Of a stretch of DNA of 64,000 bases, positions 20,139 through 30,865 are shown one piece after another. The translations under genes and the position numbers were made by a program. Every line of letters starts with the position of its first letter. Positions within the stretch are counted from its first letter, which is position 1. The notes under the pieces are model-generated. The model ran no database searches. It was not told the DNA's origin and saw only the letters and a list, made by a program, of their open reading frames with translations. Source of the DNA: Paraconiothyrium sp. Pb-2020 (lineage: Eukaryota; Ascomycota; Dothideomycetes; Pleosporales; Didymosphaeriaceae); the NCBI GenBank assembly GCA_022419385.1, contig JAJUBI010000001.1:2790001-2854000 (forward strand), written 5' to 3'.

Positions 20139-23100
20139 TGCCCCCCGCCGAATCCATCTGTAATCTCACAGGGGAGTTTCGCTAGAACGGGCCGGCGAAA
20201 GCCGTTGTACTACTAGTTCCTATGTGTTCTTTCGCGCGCGTCTGGGGATGACAGGCAGCGCCAGGTAGACTTGGCACAAGGAGCCAACTCTGAGGCGTTC
20301 CGAGGGTTTCATCTTTCACCTGTTACAAGACCCCTGACAACATGCACGGACCCCACCATTTTCATCACACCAACATCCCATACCTGCCCCGTCCTTACAT
20401 GGCTTTCCCATGTCACTGTCGATGTTCATGCCTTACGTTCCCTCTGACTTACCCTTTTTTACATCCTCTTCTTTTACGCTTTGCTGCCATCGCAAACTTG
20501 CAGAATTTCCCTTAATATCAGATGATCGAGCGGGGCACTGGGTGCTTGTTACATAGTGGTGCGTGGAGTATGAGGGAAGAGTAAGGATTAGATGTGTCGA
20601 CGCTCGTGGATCCTGTATGTACTATGACGCACGAGGTGCGCTTCCCATCACTAGAGCGGAATGAACAGAATGACCAAACCCCTTCACATTGCTCCACTGT
20701 CCGTATTTGTGTCCGTACGCGAGAAACCCGATATCTACAACGACCAAATGCTGCATAATGTTGTCTCTCTGCAACCCCATACCTTCCTTCCACGACGGGG
20801 AGTCCCACCGCACTTGCGTACTCTGCAGCATCACCCACCCATCATCCCGTCTTGAGGTCCTCACCCGCAGACGGAGCCGCATGGTACAGTTCCGGTCCCT
20901 ATGCCTCAGGCAGCTCCCTCCCGCTTGACACGTGCCGATCCCGCGCCGCAACGCTTACTCCGCAACGCACGTGCTGACAACGTCCCGTCCCGCCTGGAAT
21001 CCTCCGAGCCGTGTTGTCGTAACCGGTGAGACCCCTTCGTGCAGATCGCGTTGCCGGACTTCGCTGACGCGTGTCGGGACGGCTCGGAAGTGTTAGCGAG
21101 GGGTGCCGGAGGGAGGGACTTGGTTACGGGTTTTGGCGACGGTAGTATGTATGCGCGCGGGAGTGCGAGAAGCGCAACAGGGGATGGTGTTGATGTGAGA
21201 GTTGAGATGGGCTATCGGGAAAGGGGGAGTTGAGATGCCTGGACCTGAACAATCATTCATTTAGGCAGCGATAGGCCTGTCGGTGTTCAAGTTGTCTCTT
21301 TCGTTCTGAAATGTTGCAGAATAGTTACCCTGCACTCAAGGTGTTTGTACTTCGATTGCAAAGCTAAGGTCCGAGTCGCCTTGTCCTGCCTTGTATTGGC
21401 TTTCGAAGTCTTGACCGGATGCCTTGCAACGCGTGGCGTGAAGTCAGGCTATGTGACCCCAGTGAATACAGTTGCTAATGCGATGCATATATACATTTCC
21501 TAAGTCATTGTGAGTGTACAGAAGGTAGGCGCGTACGTTTGGATCCCATGTTGTAGCGATTCCTCTCGCTTACTTCCCTGATAACAGATAATCTTTGTTG
21601 CAAGCCAACAAGCTCTGTTGATAAGGTGCTTGCAATCAATTGCCTCACAGTTATGGCTCAGAATTGACGCTATAGGGGATCTAAACTGACCCGCCTACTT
21701 CCTGTTCGTAAATAGAGTTTAAGGCAACGTAGGTTGGCTTACCCTCAGCACGGGGTTTGCCCCTTCCGCCAATGCTAGGTATCTGCTTAGATTAGACGTG
21801 TCCTTAAACCCTGCTAGCCACTTTACGTCAAGCCAATGGCATCTGATGATAGATTACCGTCTAATCGTACCTGACCACAGCTAAGCTGCACGGGAGCTCA
21901 ATCTTGCCTCGGCTTCTCAAAAGTGTTCAAATGGAAATAGGCACCGATACTGATGTATATGACGCTAGTGCTAGATCGATAGACAACAGATGAGACATTC
22001 ACCTAGATCAATTGTCGTAGCAGTGCACATGCATGAGGGCGAAACGTTAAGTAATCGCGGAGCATATATGCACCACGTGATGTAACGGATGATATTGACA
22101 TATGCGCAGGTTTGGAAGTCGAAGAGGATGAACTTCGCTATTATGGGAATCAAGCGACTATGCAGTACCGACAGGCGATATTCTCATAACCACTGTAGGA
22201 CCAAGTGACATATACGTGCTCCTTACCGCTGTAGGATATCGAACGTTGAGCCCGGTGAGTAATTGACATGGTCGTACAAAATATCTCGTGGGCTAGTGAG
22301 AAGTTCGAAGCATCCAATGCTTGCTGTGAGATATGTCGCTTTGGAATGCGCGATAAAGTCCGCAGGCACATGGCGCAGACCACTGCCTTTCTGTTCTCGG
22401 CAATAGGTTTCAGGCTGGTGACAGTTATAAAAAGGCTCAACCTGGGTTGTCAATGATGTCTCTGCTGTGTTTCCTGCCGATAATTACTCTCAGAGACTTT
22501 CAGTGTGGTGGGTTCTTCCGTGATCGAGCAGGTACGTTCTGGGGCACTGACCGTCCAGTTGGCCCCAGCCGAGGAACCGAAGCAACATTTGCCTTGATTT
22601 GCCTCAATATGATACACCAGTCACGAGGCTACGTTGAATCTTACAAGGTAAGCTTACGTGTAGTACTTTCTGTGAGACTAAGCTCAAGACCTTCCGTCCC
22701 GCAGACACGATATAAAAGCTTGGCCATATCACTGTCCTATTTCACACTCCCATCTTGCAGACCAAATTTGGCCAACGAATGCTTGTAATCCTATAGAGAG
22801 GTCCTGAAGGACGTAGCCTCTTGAAAACTTCACGCTTTGCCATGCGGTGTCCAGGTTTACATCAAGGCCAGCTGGTTCCAGCATTGCGGCCCGCATAGAG
22901 ATTGTACGATATGCACGATACGGTCTTCGAGATGTGCATTGCGTTCTAAATCTGCAACCCGTGAGTGGGTGCTCTGGTTTTCTCCACAAGTTGACTTTTG
23001 TGTGATACGGATTTTGGCCCCTTGTGTTACACTGGTTAGATTAACAGCTCTCTATCTCAGCCAATGTGAATGAATTATATACCACTCACGCAGTCCTTAT

Positions 23101-23444
23101 CATGCGGAATCTAAGCACATGGTAGACCAGGTACACGATTGTACCCGGTTCCAGATGCTCATTCGTCAAATTCTACCCCTGACGCTGAGGCGTAGTTTTC
23201 CTCACTGACCAAGATCGGCTAAGAAACGTTGGGGTCCAATACCAGCTTGATCCCTTCTGCACACAATCCACCGAAGAGATATGCGCAGCCACACTGACCA
23301 GCATGCACAAATATTCGAAGCCTGCGCTCCGACGGGCGTGATGTTGTGCATTATCGAAACTCTCGGCACTAACAGTCGGTATCGAGCCAAGGTAGGCGTC
23401 CTCAATGCAACCAGTATCACGCCAGTCAGACTAATTGCCTCTAG
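20139..23444. other. long intergenic region, largest gap in the window
   Basis: 3.3 kb. No ORF carries a recognisable motif. The part from 20139 to about 21240 is GC-balanced, and 21240-23440 is more AT-rich. TATAAA-like boxes occur at ~22427 and ~22710. The right end probably contains 5' exons of the membrane protein called at 23445, which I could not resolve. An ORF at 22453 is treated under rejected items. No repeat or transposon ends were noticed. Confidence 0.45.
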
Positions 23445-24022
23445 TGTTTGCGATGCCGGTGATCGAAGCAAACTTCGGTCCCACATTGGTATACCGCCAA
23501 CAGTCCAGTCCGCCTGCAAACGCCACCAACGGCTCCAGCTCATCGTCCTCATCCGGCAACAAATCATGGATTGCATTCATTGCGATTCCAGCTTCTATAC
23601 TCGTTTTCTCTTTCATCCTGATCATGATTTGGACCTGGAGGCATCGAAAGGATCCAGCTTTCCTTGAAAAGGATAAGAGCCCAGATAGTCAAATAGTAGG
23701 AGAGAAGCCCGAATTGGATGGCCGAGATGTTCGCTTCGAAGCTGGGCACCTACCACATGGGGCAGAGATGGATACAGATCTACGATCCGAATTGCACGGA
23801 TGTGTTGTGGCTCCACAGCTCCTTGAGAATACGACAGTGGCCGTGGAGATGGGTAGCGATATTGGGGGCCATGAGGTCAGCGCTGAAACAACACATTTGA
23901 CCGACGACACGACTTCATCAATCACTACTTGCGCGGGATCGACACTCTTGTCACCGGCTCTTACGCACAATGGTTCGAAATATTCGAAATATGACAATTC
24001 TTGTCCAGCTATCGAAAAGTAA
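23445..24022 (+). CDS. single-pass membrane protein, last exon (5' exons not resolved)
   Basis: An open frame starts at an acceptor-like CTCTAG (ends 23444) and runs to 24022, about 192 residues. It has a Ser/Asn-rich extracellular stalk (PANATNGSSSSSSSGNKSW), one strong helix (IAFIAIPASILVFSFILIMI), a basic stop-transfer (WRHRKD) and an acidic, Thr/Ser-rich cytosolic tail of ~120 residues. This plan (ectodomain, Ser stalk, single TM, short tail) matches many fungal wall-sensor-like proteins. The upstream ectodomain is not clear in any frame. An exon in frame with 23281-23400 is possible but does not join in phase at the obvious GTAGGC donor. Function unknown. Confidence 0.55.
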
Positions 24023-24104
24023 CAGTACATAAGTAGCATGAATCGGATAATGTGCACATGGTAACAATATGAATATCTTGGATTAACGATAGTGGTATCC
24101 ATAT

Positions 24105-26180
24105 TTACGCTATCCCCCATCCAGCAGGCCTCCCCTCAATAGGCCTTTCACCTACCGGTCGCTCACCGACTTCACCTCTGCTAACGACCTTCTTCAGACG
24201 ATGTCCAACATGCTTCACGCTCTCTCCGTTCTTCCCATGGCGATGGTGCCTATGGTACTGGTTACTCCCCTTGTGCCAATACCATTCCCAGTCATCATCA
24301 TCTTCATCACCCAACAAATCGTCGTCGTCATCACACCAGCAGTCATCATCCTCGTCTGGGTCACATGGCTCCCATGGGTCCTCAGTGGGCGTAGGAGTGG
24401 CTGGCCTGCTAGATGTGCGCGATGGACTGGTTATGAACGTGCTTCGTGTGGGTCGAGATGAAGACGGTGGCGGACGTGTAGGTCTCGAGGTAGGAGGAGG
24501 CGGTGGCGTGGGCCTAGACGTTGGTGGTAAAGGTGACGAAGGCCTCGATGTACGAGATGACGAAGGTGTAGGCCTTGATGTGGGTGAACTTGGTGGAGCA
24601 GGTGTTGACGTTGGCTTAATGGGAGTCGTTGGCACAGGTCTTGACGACGAAATTGGTGGGATGGGCCTAGAAGACGAAGGGAGGGAAGGGATTGGGCTCG
24701 GTAAGGAAATGGGTGGTATAGGTCTTGTAGTCAGGATAGGAGGTAGAACTGTTGTGTTGGAAACAGGTGGGGAAGGTCGAGCCGTTGGAATACTTAATGT
24801 TGGAACCGGAGGTATAGGCTTGGATGTGGAAGGGGTTGAAGGGGATGGCTTTGACGTATATATTGGCGGTATAGGTCTTGTTGTCAGGCCAGGCGGCACA
24901 ATGCCAGTCGTGTTTAGGACCGGTGGCGAAGGTCTGACGGTGGGAATGCTCAGCGACGGCAGACTTAGAGTGGGCAGGCTCAATGTTGGGAGCGGCAGTG
25001 ATGATACCGGAGTGTTAGGTCTGGAAGCTATGGGAGGCACTGGCCTCGATGTGGGAAAAGGTGGCACAACAGTTGAGTTGAGCGCGGGCGGCGAGGGCCT
25101 GACGGTGGGAATGCTCAACGTTGGTAAGCTCAATGATGGCAGACCTGAAGTGGGAGTTGCGAACGTTGGAATTGACCTGGATGGTGAGATCGGTGGTAAA
25201 GGCCTAGTTGTCGGGAATGGCGGAACAACAGTTGAATTCGAGACAGTTGCCGAGGGTTTCGCCGTGGGAAGACTCAGCGAAGGTAGACTCAGCGATGGCA
25301 AGCTCAGTGAAGGCAGACTCAAAGATGGCAAGCTTAGTGAGGGTAGACTCAACGATGGCAAGCTCAGTGAAGGTAGACTCAACGATGGAAGGCTTAGCGT
25401 AGGCAAAGGAAGCGTTGGAACTGGTCTAGATGACGAGATCAGCGTCGAAGACCTCGATGTTGGAAATGTGGGCGTCCGTGTTGAGTTGGTCACGGGTAGC
25501 GAAGGCCTCACTGTTGGGACAGTGAGCGTTGGGAAGCCTGTCGTGTTGAAACTTGGAGGTGGCGGTGGTGGCCTCAAGGTCGGCAACGTCAAGGTTGGAA
25601 GTAGTGGTTGAGAAGTAACCGGTAGGGTTGTAGAAGAACGTGTGGTCGAGTTCAATGCGGATGTGGGGATACCAATCGGAATCCTGGATGACGAAATTGA
25701 CAAGCTCGTGGGCAATATTGGCGAGATCGAAGGCCTTGATGTACGCGAGATGTTCGCACTGGGTAGTGGAAGTGTCAAAGAGGGCAGGCCTGTTGGTAGC
25801 GACAAAGACGGTAGCGACAACGACGGTAGAGATAACGACGGTAGAGTTAATGATGGCAGAGACAAGGTCGGAAGTGGCAAGGTCGTTGATCTCGACGATG
25901 AGATTGGTGCGGAAGTCGAGCGCGAAACATTGACACTGGACACCGGTGGTAGGGTCGGTCGCATAGTCGGAAGGGTGACGATTGGCGACGAAACTGTTGG
26001 TAGCGGAAGCAAAGAGCTACTGGAAGAGCCGCTCAAGCTGAGAGGTCCAGAGGCAGAGTTGGTCGTGAGACTCACCCTCGACGTAGGACGAGGGATCCCG
26101 GAGGGAAGGGTCCATGTGAGGTTTTGCGCTGCAGCAACGCTGGCTAAGCCGAGCAACGTGAATGAAGCTTCCACGAGCAT
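24105..26180 (-). CDS. secreted Pro/Ser/Leu-rich repeat protein with acidic and His-rich tail
   Basis: Single exon, 691 aa. The signal peptide is MLVEASFTLLGLASVAAAQ. Nearly the whole chain is low-complexity Pro, Ser, Thr and Leu. Two blocks are tandem pentapeptide LPSLS arrays (residues ~100-130 and ~260-305), the second with about eight units. Spacers repeat a longer pattern (NSTVVPPFPTTRP). N-glycosylation sites are frequent. After residue ~600 the character changes: an acidic, Trp/Cys-containing stretch (PCDPDEDDDCWCDDDDD), then WEWYWHKG and a His/basic tract (QYHRHHRHGKNG). It is probably a cell-wall or secreted matrix protein. No GPI signal is seen. The opposite-strand 446-aa open frame is a shadow caused by the 15-nt repeat. 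Confidence 0.8.
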   Translation of the reverse strand: MLVEASFTLLGLASVAAAQNLTWTLPSGIPRPTSRVSLTTNSASGPLSLSGSSSSSLLPLPTVSSPIVTLPTMRPTLPPVSSVNVSRSTSAPISSSRSTTLPLPTLSLPSLTLPSLSLPSLSLPSLSLPTGLPSLTLPLPSANISRTSRPSISPILPTSLSISSSRIPIGIPTSALNSTTRSSTTLPVTSQPLLPTLTLPTLRPPPPPPSFNTTGFPTLTVPTVRPSLPVTNSTRTPTFPTSRSSTLISSSRPVPTLPLPTLSLPSLSLPSLSLPSLSLPSLSLPSLSLPSLSLPSLSLPSLSLPTAKPSATVSNSTVVPPFPTTRPLPPISPSRSIPTFATPTSGLPSLSLPTLSIPTVRPSPPALNSTVVPPFPTSRPVPPIASRPNTPVSSLPLPTLSLPTLSLPSLSIPTVRPSPPVLNTTGIVPPGLTTRPIPPIYTSKPSPSTPSTSKPIPPVPTLSIPTARPSPPVSNTTVLPPILTTRPIPPISLPSPIPSLPSSSRPIPPISSSRPVPTTPIKPTSTPAPPSSPTSRPTPSSSRTSRPSSPLPPTSRPTPPPPPTSRPTRPPPSSSRPTRSTFITSPSRTSSRPATPTPTEDPWEPCDPDEDDDCWCDDDDDLLGDEDDDDWEWYWHKGSNQYHRHHRHGKNGESVKHVGHRLKKVVSRGEVGERPVGERPIEGRPAGWGIA
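25267..25401. repeat. 15-bp minisatellite, nine units
   Basis: Nine 15-nt units of the form GGYARRCTYARYGAW, alternating between a GGTAGACTC-type and a GGCAAGCTC-type, so a 30-nt higher order is visible. On the minus strand each unit encodes one LPSLS pentapeptide of the secreted repeat protein. Unit-number variation between strains is expected. Confidence 0.9.
25795..25884. repeat. second 15-bp minisatellite, six diverged units
   Basis: Units such as GGTAGCGACAACGAC and GGTAGAGATAACGAC repeat every 15 nt and encode LPSLT/LPSLS pentapeptides near the N-terminus of the same protein. They are more diverged than the 25267 array, so probably older. Confidence 0.8.
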
Positions 26181-27152
26181 GTTAGTCTGCAGCTCTCAAG
26201 TGGGCCGTTCACGAAACTAGGACGAATCTAATAGGTTTCACCGATGTGCAACTACAGATAACTTTATACTATTCCTCTTCTCAGGGAGCATTTGATTGCC
26301 GATGAGCCGGCTGCACTACTTTCTTGTCGGCTTCAAAGATCTTGCGTGATGCCGCGGGCCAAGACGTCGAACAGGAGCTCTTGAACCTATGGCTCTGCGG
26401 CGTGCAAACTGCCTTTGGCTCAGTTCGGCACGGGAGAATGCGTATATAACAGCATGCAGCTCGTTCGATGCTCCGATGGTGGCACGACATCGTAAAATGT
26501 GCTTTCCGATATGAACTCGTATGTTTGCCATGCTGTTTAGTGGAGCAAAACCTGGGGTGCAGTGTAGATCCAACAGTCCAGCCTAACTATGAGCTTTGCA
26601 AAATCCCATGGCAGGAAGGAGGCGATTCCTGATGCAATGTGAATCATTTTGCCCAGACTGTCGATGACAATGGATAAGCCCTTGAGTTGCGATGTCGTAG
26701 GTTTGCTGTGGAATTACGACGATACAGCTGCCATTGCGCGGAACCGTCATTGTATCCTGAGTCTTCGCGGCCCCTCGCCACTCACCCAGAATTTGTATAT
26801 GGGAACCGCGGAGGGCATTTGAGGTCAATATAAGCTTAGCTTTCAGCCTCGCTAGCAATATAACTTCCGACGATCCCATCCAGAAGTGGTCATCCATTCA
26901 CCCATTTGCATTAGCCGAGGAGGGTGTCTAAGCCCGATAGACATGTTCGCATATTAAGGTACGTCCACGAACCGGAGAATGGCGGGATATTAATGAAGCG
27001 ATCGTTGAATTCTGGTTGGCGCCCTGTAAAAGAACTGCCGATTAACGCTATTTCGAGTCGGAAACTTAGACCGGTATGCGTGGTTTCGCTGTAAATATGC
27101 CGGAATCGCAGTATCGGCTTCAACCCCAACACAATCGAAATACCATCCGCAT
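26181..27152. other. intergenic
   Basis: 972 nt upstream of the repeat protein (which reads leftward) and downstream of the GH3 stop. ORFs of 85-104 codons on the minus strand overlap one another in different frames and carry no motif. Nothing supported. Confidence 0.4.
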
Positions 27153-29520
27153 CTAGTGCACCCCGGTTCCATTCCCCGCCTTCGGTTGCGGCCACACATC
27201 TAGCACCACATTTGCACCAGTGAGCTCAAAGCAAGCTCTGTCCTGCTCAGGAACGTCTAGTACCAGACAATACTCCCCCGCATACAGCACTGTATCACCC
27301 CTCTCATTCACCCTTGCAAAATTGCCAATGGTGAAACCTAATGGCACCGGTCTTTCTTCTCCAGGTTTCACATTAGCTACACGTTTATACGAGGCCAACT
27401 CTTTGATCGGATGCGGTGCAGGTCCCGCCTTCGTGGTCACAAAAGCCAGAGCAACAAAGTCAGAAGTTGCATTGCCTTTGTTCCTCACTTGAACAACATG
27501 TGAGGTAAACGGACAGCGGTCTTTGCGGGAAGATAAGGAACAGCCGGCGAGAATCCGTGTCGTCGAATAGGTCTGGTTGGCGTACCGAGAGTCAAAACGT
27601 ACGGTGAAGTTTGTATAATGTAGTCCGTAACCGAATTCTTGTATTGCTTGAGAGTACCATTTGTACGTGCGGCCCGGATTAGTGCTGCTGGGTCGGAGCG
27701 ACATGTCTGTCATTGGAACCTGCTCTGTGTAGTTCGCAGGGTATTGTGTGAGAGGAAGACGGCCGGCTGGCGCTGTCTTGCCGGTAATAATATCCAAGGC
27801 CGCCGGACCACCGTACATGCCTGGATAGCCAACCCAGAGTATGGAGTTGGCCTCCTCGTTCACCAGTAGCGGTGTGTTATCGATCGATGTTCCCAGTTGC
27901 ACTACGATGATCTTCTTCCCTAATGCACTCAGCTCACGGAGTATGGTCCGCTGGATCTCCGGCCACGCGATCGTGGTTCGATCTTTTTCTTCAGTTTCAA
28001 AAGTTGTATCAATGCCGCCGAAGTAAAGGACAACATCGGATTTTTGTGCCGCTTGGATCGCAGCACTATAGTTACCAGTGCCAGAGGAAAGTGCAGTAGC
28101 ATAGTTCACCTGGAAGCCTGCATTCTGCGCTGCCCAGAGCGGAGTCCGATAAACTGGCGGTTTACCATAGTAGTTGCCCAGCATGCGGTCAGAAGTATCG
28201 TTGGCCCAGAATCCTATCACTGCGATGCTCTGATTCTTTGCCAATCTGAGAGGAAGCGTCCCATCATTCTTCAAAAGAACCGTGCCTTCGGTTGCTGCCT
28301 GGAGAGCCAGTGTTTGCGCCAGCTCCGTATTCACGGATTCCCAACCGTAAGAACGCGGTCCCACAACATCGTCGCGGAGAACAGCAAAGTAATCTGAACG
28401 AACCAGGCCTTCATACTGCCGATGCAAGGCTCTATCAATAACCTCTTCGCTGACAAGTGATTGATTGAAAGCACCAACAACATCAGTGGTCCAGCCTCCA
28501 GCTTCACACACGTTATCCGTTCCCGCACTGAACGCATTTCCGGCAGCTTGAGCGGCTGTTTTGACCCATTTATGATCGGCATAGATGTTGTGCACCGCGT
28601 TGCAGTCGCTCACAACGTAATTGTTGTGCTTGGTCCAATTCCAGTGATCCCGTAGTACAGTCTGCATCAAATACTCGTTCGCACAAGCTGGGGTACCATT
28701 CACGCTGTTGTAGCTACACATAATGGAGGCAACGTTTGAGTCTCGAGCGCATTGCTTGAAAGGTGGCAAGTAATACTCTACCAAGTCCTGCATCGAAACA
28801 ATCGCGTCGAAAGAATATCGTACCACGCCGTTCCAACGCTCGAGGTCGTACGCAGCATAGTGCTTGCATGTTGCTAGTATCTGTCGCTTCTCCGTTGAAT
28901 TGGGATTCTGGCCGGACCATTCCATGCCTTTGAGCAACGCTTCTACGTACTTCGATATTCTGTATGGATCTTCACCGGGAGTCTCAAGACCACGACCCCA
29001 TCGGGGATCCTTGAACGGGTTAATATTCGGTGTCCAGAAATCCAAGCCAGCGCGTCCAGCGTTTGCGAATGCGCGAGCCTCCTTTCCAATCGTTTGGCCT
29101 ATGGCTTCCACTAGGCCGTCATTGAAGGCGGCAGAGATGGTGATGGGGAGTGGAAACGATGTTGCCGAAGAAAAGTTCCCATCATTAGCAAAGTGAACAC
29201 CTGGTGATCCAGCAACTCCATGAAGAGCTTCACTCCACCAGTCGTACTTGGGAAGGCCGAGTCGCTCCGCGCCTAGGCTGTGACTAAGCGGGGTCAGCTT
29301 GATGTAGGTGGAATGTTCGCTGCACATACTCCACGAGATTAGCCAGCTTCTCTTCGATGGTCATTGCAGAGACAAGTGCCTTCGCACGCTGAGATGGATC
29401 CAGACCCATACGGCAGACATCGTTGCGAGCCAATGGACCCGAGACACAATCCGGATATCTATCGCATGAAGCTAGGTACGCCAGTGCCAGACCGATCGAC
29501 ACGAAGGGAATACAGCCCAT
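27153..29520 (-). CDS. GH3 family exo-1,4-beta-xylosidase, secreted
   Basis: Exon 1 is 29330-29520 and exon 2 is 27153-29283; intron 29284-29329 is GTATGT..CTTAG with a CTGAC branch. They give 773 aa. The acceptor was chosen because it restores the family length between EEKLANLVDHS and LGAERLGLP. A signal peptide (MGCIPFVSIGLALAYLASC) is followed by GH3 marks: WWSEALHGVAG, LDFWTPNINPFKDPRWGRGLETPGED in order, CKHYAAYDLE, and VVSDCNAVHNIY with the nucleophile Asp. The C-terminal GH3 domain (GTVLLKNDGTLPL, FGYGLHYTNF) and fibronectin-III-like end are complete. It should release xylose from xylo-oligosaccharides outside the cell. The ATG at 29520 is used because the longer frame begins with GTG. 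Confidence 0.95.
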
Positions 29521-30865
29521 GTTGAATTTCACTTGTATCACGAAAGACTAATCTTGAGCTCAATGGTTCGTAATTGGAGAAAAGGGTTGGAGTCTGAGTG
29601 GAGTGGAAGCTGCAAATATCGAACTATCGAGAACTCTAGGGTAGTCATATTGGAACATATCCGGTGCTTCGGGCGAGCCTATGCGCATATTGCGCTCTAA
29701 GCAAACGATACGCATCAACGCAATATGCATATTGCGTGAGGGGTAGGCACTTAGAGAGACCACCCCGGAAGCCATCGACGGGATTTATCGGTGCCTTGTA
29801 GAAGTCTGTCCGCCATGCTTCTCTTGAATTCTCACGATGTCTTTACTTTTCCGTTGGGTAGATTACTTTGGTGCGCGTAATTTCACAATTTGGTGCTCTG
29901 TTTACGTCATCATGGCATATCAACAGTAAACAGCCAATAGTAGAGTGATCAATCACCCAAACGCAATATTGCGGAACAAATCTTTAACAAGCTGCCCTAA
30001 GCCATCGAAGTCTGTGCCTGTGCTCATATAGCAGGCGTATGTCCCGATTGTAAGGAAACAGGTCAAATGGAACATCGGTAGATTGAGCATTGACAGAAGT
30101 CTAGTAACTTCCCTAATAGCTTGGAAGCTCATGAGATATATGTAATATAATAGCACTTATAGCAGGCCAGAGTGTTGCGGCGAAAGACATGTTGTGTGGG
30201 GACGGATCAGCTGTTGAGCAGCCCTCCAGCTACTTGAGCGGATACGCCACGATGAAGGAAGTTTCTGTCGGCTTGCTTTGGTAAAGAGCGCGGGATATAC
30301 GTGGTCAGGTACTTCGTGCACTTTGCATCAAGACTCATGTACCTTGCGCGGTTTTTGCCTAGCATCATAGAGGACCGGAATTGGTTCGTGGACGTTTGGA
30401 ACATAGCCGAGTCCTATCTGTACATGCGGTCTGTAGTGGTGGTGAAGTCGTGCATAATGCATTGGCTTGCGACCATAGCAAACAGCTATACACGATAAAA
30501 TCAAGTACCACGAGAAAATAGGACCCAGAGATATTGTCAAGCCGGCCCATAAAGTCTCTGAAAGCCTTGAGGTGATACATGCGCGATAGGCGAGACACAA
30601 GGAGCAAACAAATACGTGATATGCTCCATGGGACGAATACGATTTTTTTCGCTGCCACGGGAAGGTAGGCCATCCTTATCAGTAAATGCGGTCGTACTGC
30701 AATATTCGGGCTGAGCCCGAGTCAATTGGGTGCGTCAACGGAAGAGCAATAGGTATCTTATGTTAGGTCTGCGCCGCAACCGCGCCGCAACCCACCATTA
30801 ACCCAATGTCCTCTATCACTACGATTTCCAATTTCCTATAATAATATTGAAGTGAACACTCGGAG
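29521..30865. promoter_or_regulatory. 1.3-kb region between divergent GH3 and P450 genes, with palindromic sites
   Basis: Near GH3 it carries five CGCAATAT/ATATTGCG half-sites: 29687-29694, 29719-29726 with 29729-29736 (together a 20-bp perfect palindrome, 29718-29737), and 29962-29969 overlapping 29966-29973. Near the P450 gene is an 11-bp direct tandem duplication GCGCCGCAACC at 30771-30792. Otherwise AT-rich and non-coding; the short ORFs at 30301-30725 have no motif. Confidence 0.6.
29718..29737. promoter_or_regulatory. 20-bp perfect palindrome ACGCAATATGCATATTGCGT
   Basis: Reads the same on both strands. It lies about 200 bp upstream of the GH3 ATG. The half-site ATATTGCG recurs at 29687-29694, and the compact palindrome CGCAATATTGCG is at 29962-29973. 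Dimeric transcription-factor binding is the simplest reading. Confidence 0.7.

Noticed and set aside
22453..22788. Possible small secreted protein starting MMSLLCFLPIITL, with an intron-like GTAAGC..CGCAG at ~22650
   Set aside because: A TATAAA box precedes it and the start is hydrophobic, but the downstream chain has no family character and a TATAAA also lies inside the supposed second exon. Needs transcript evidence.
24271..25611. 446-codon Gly/Val-rich open frame on the + strand
   Set aside because: Antisense shadow of the LPSLS repeat protein. The repeat unit is 15 nt, a multiple of three, so all frames stay open; it has no signal peptide, while the minus-strand protein does.
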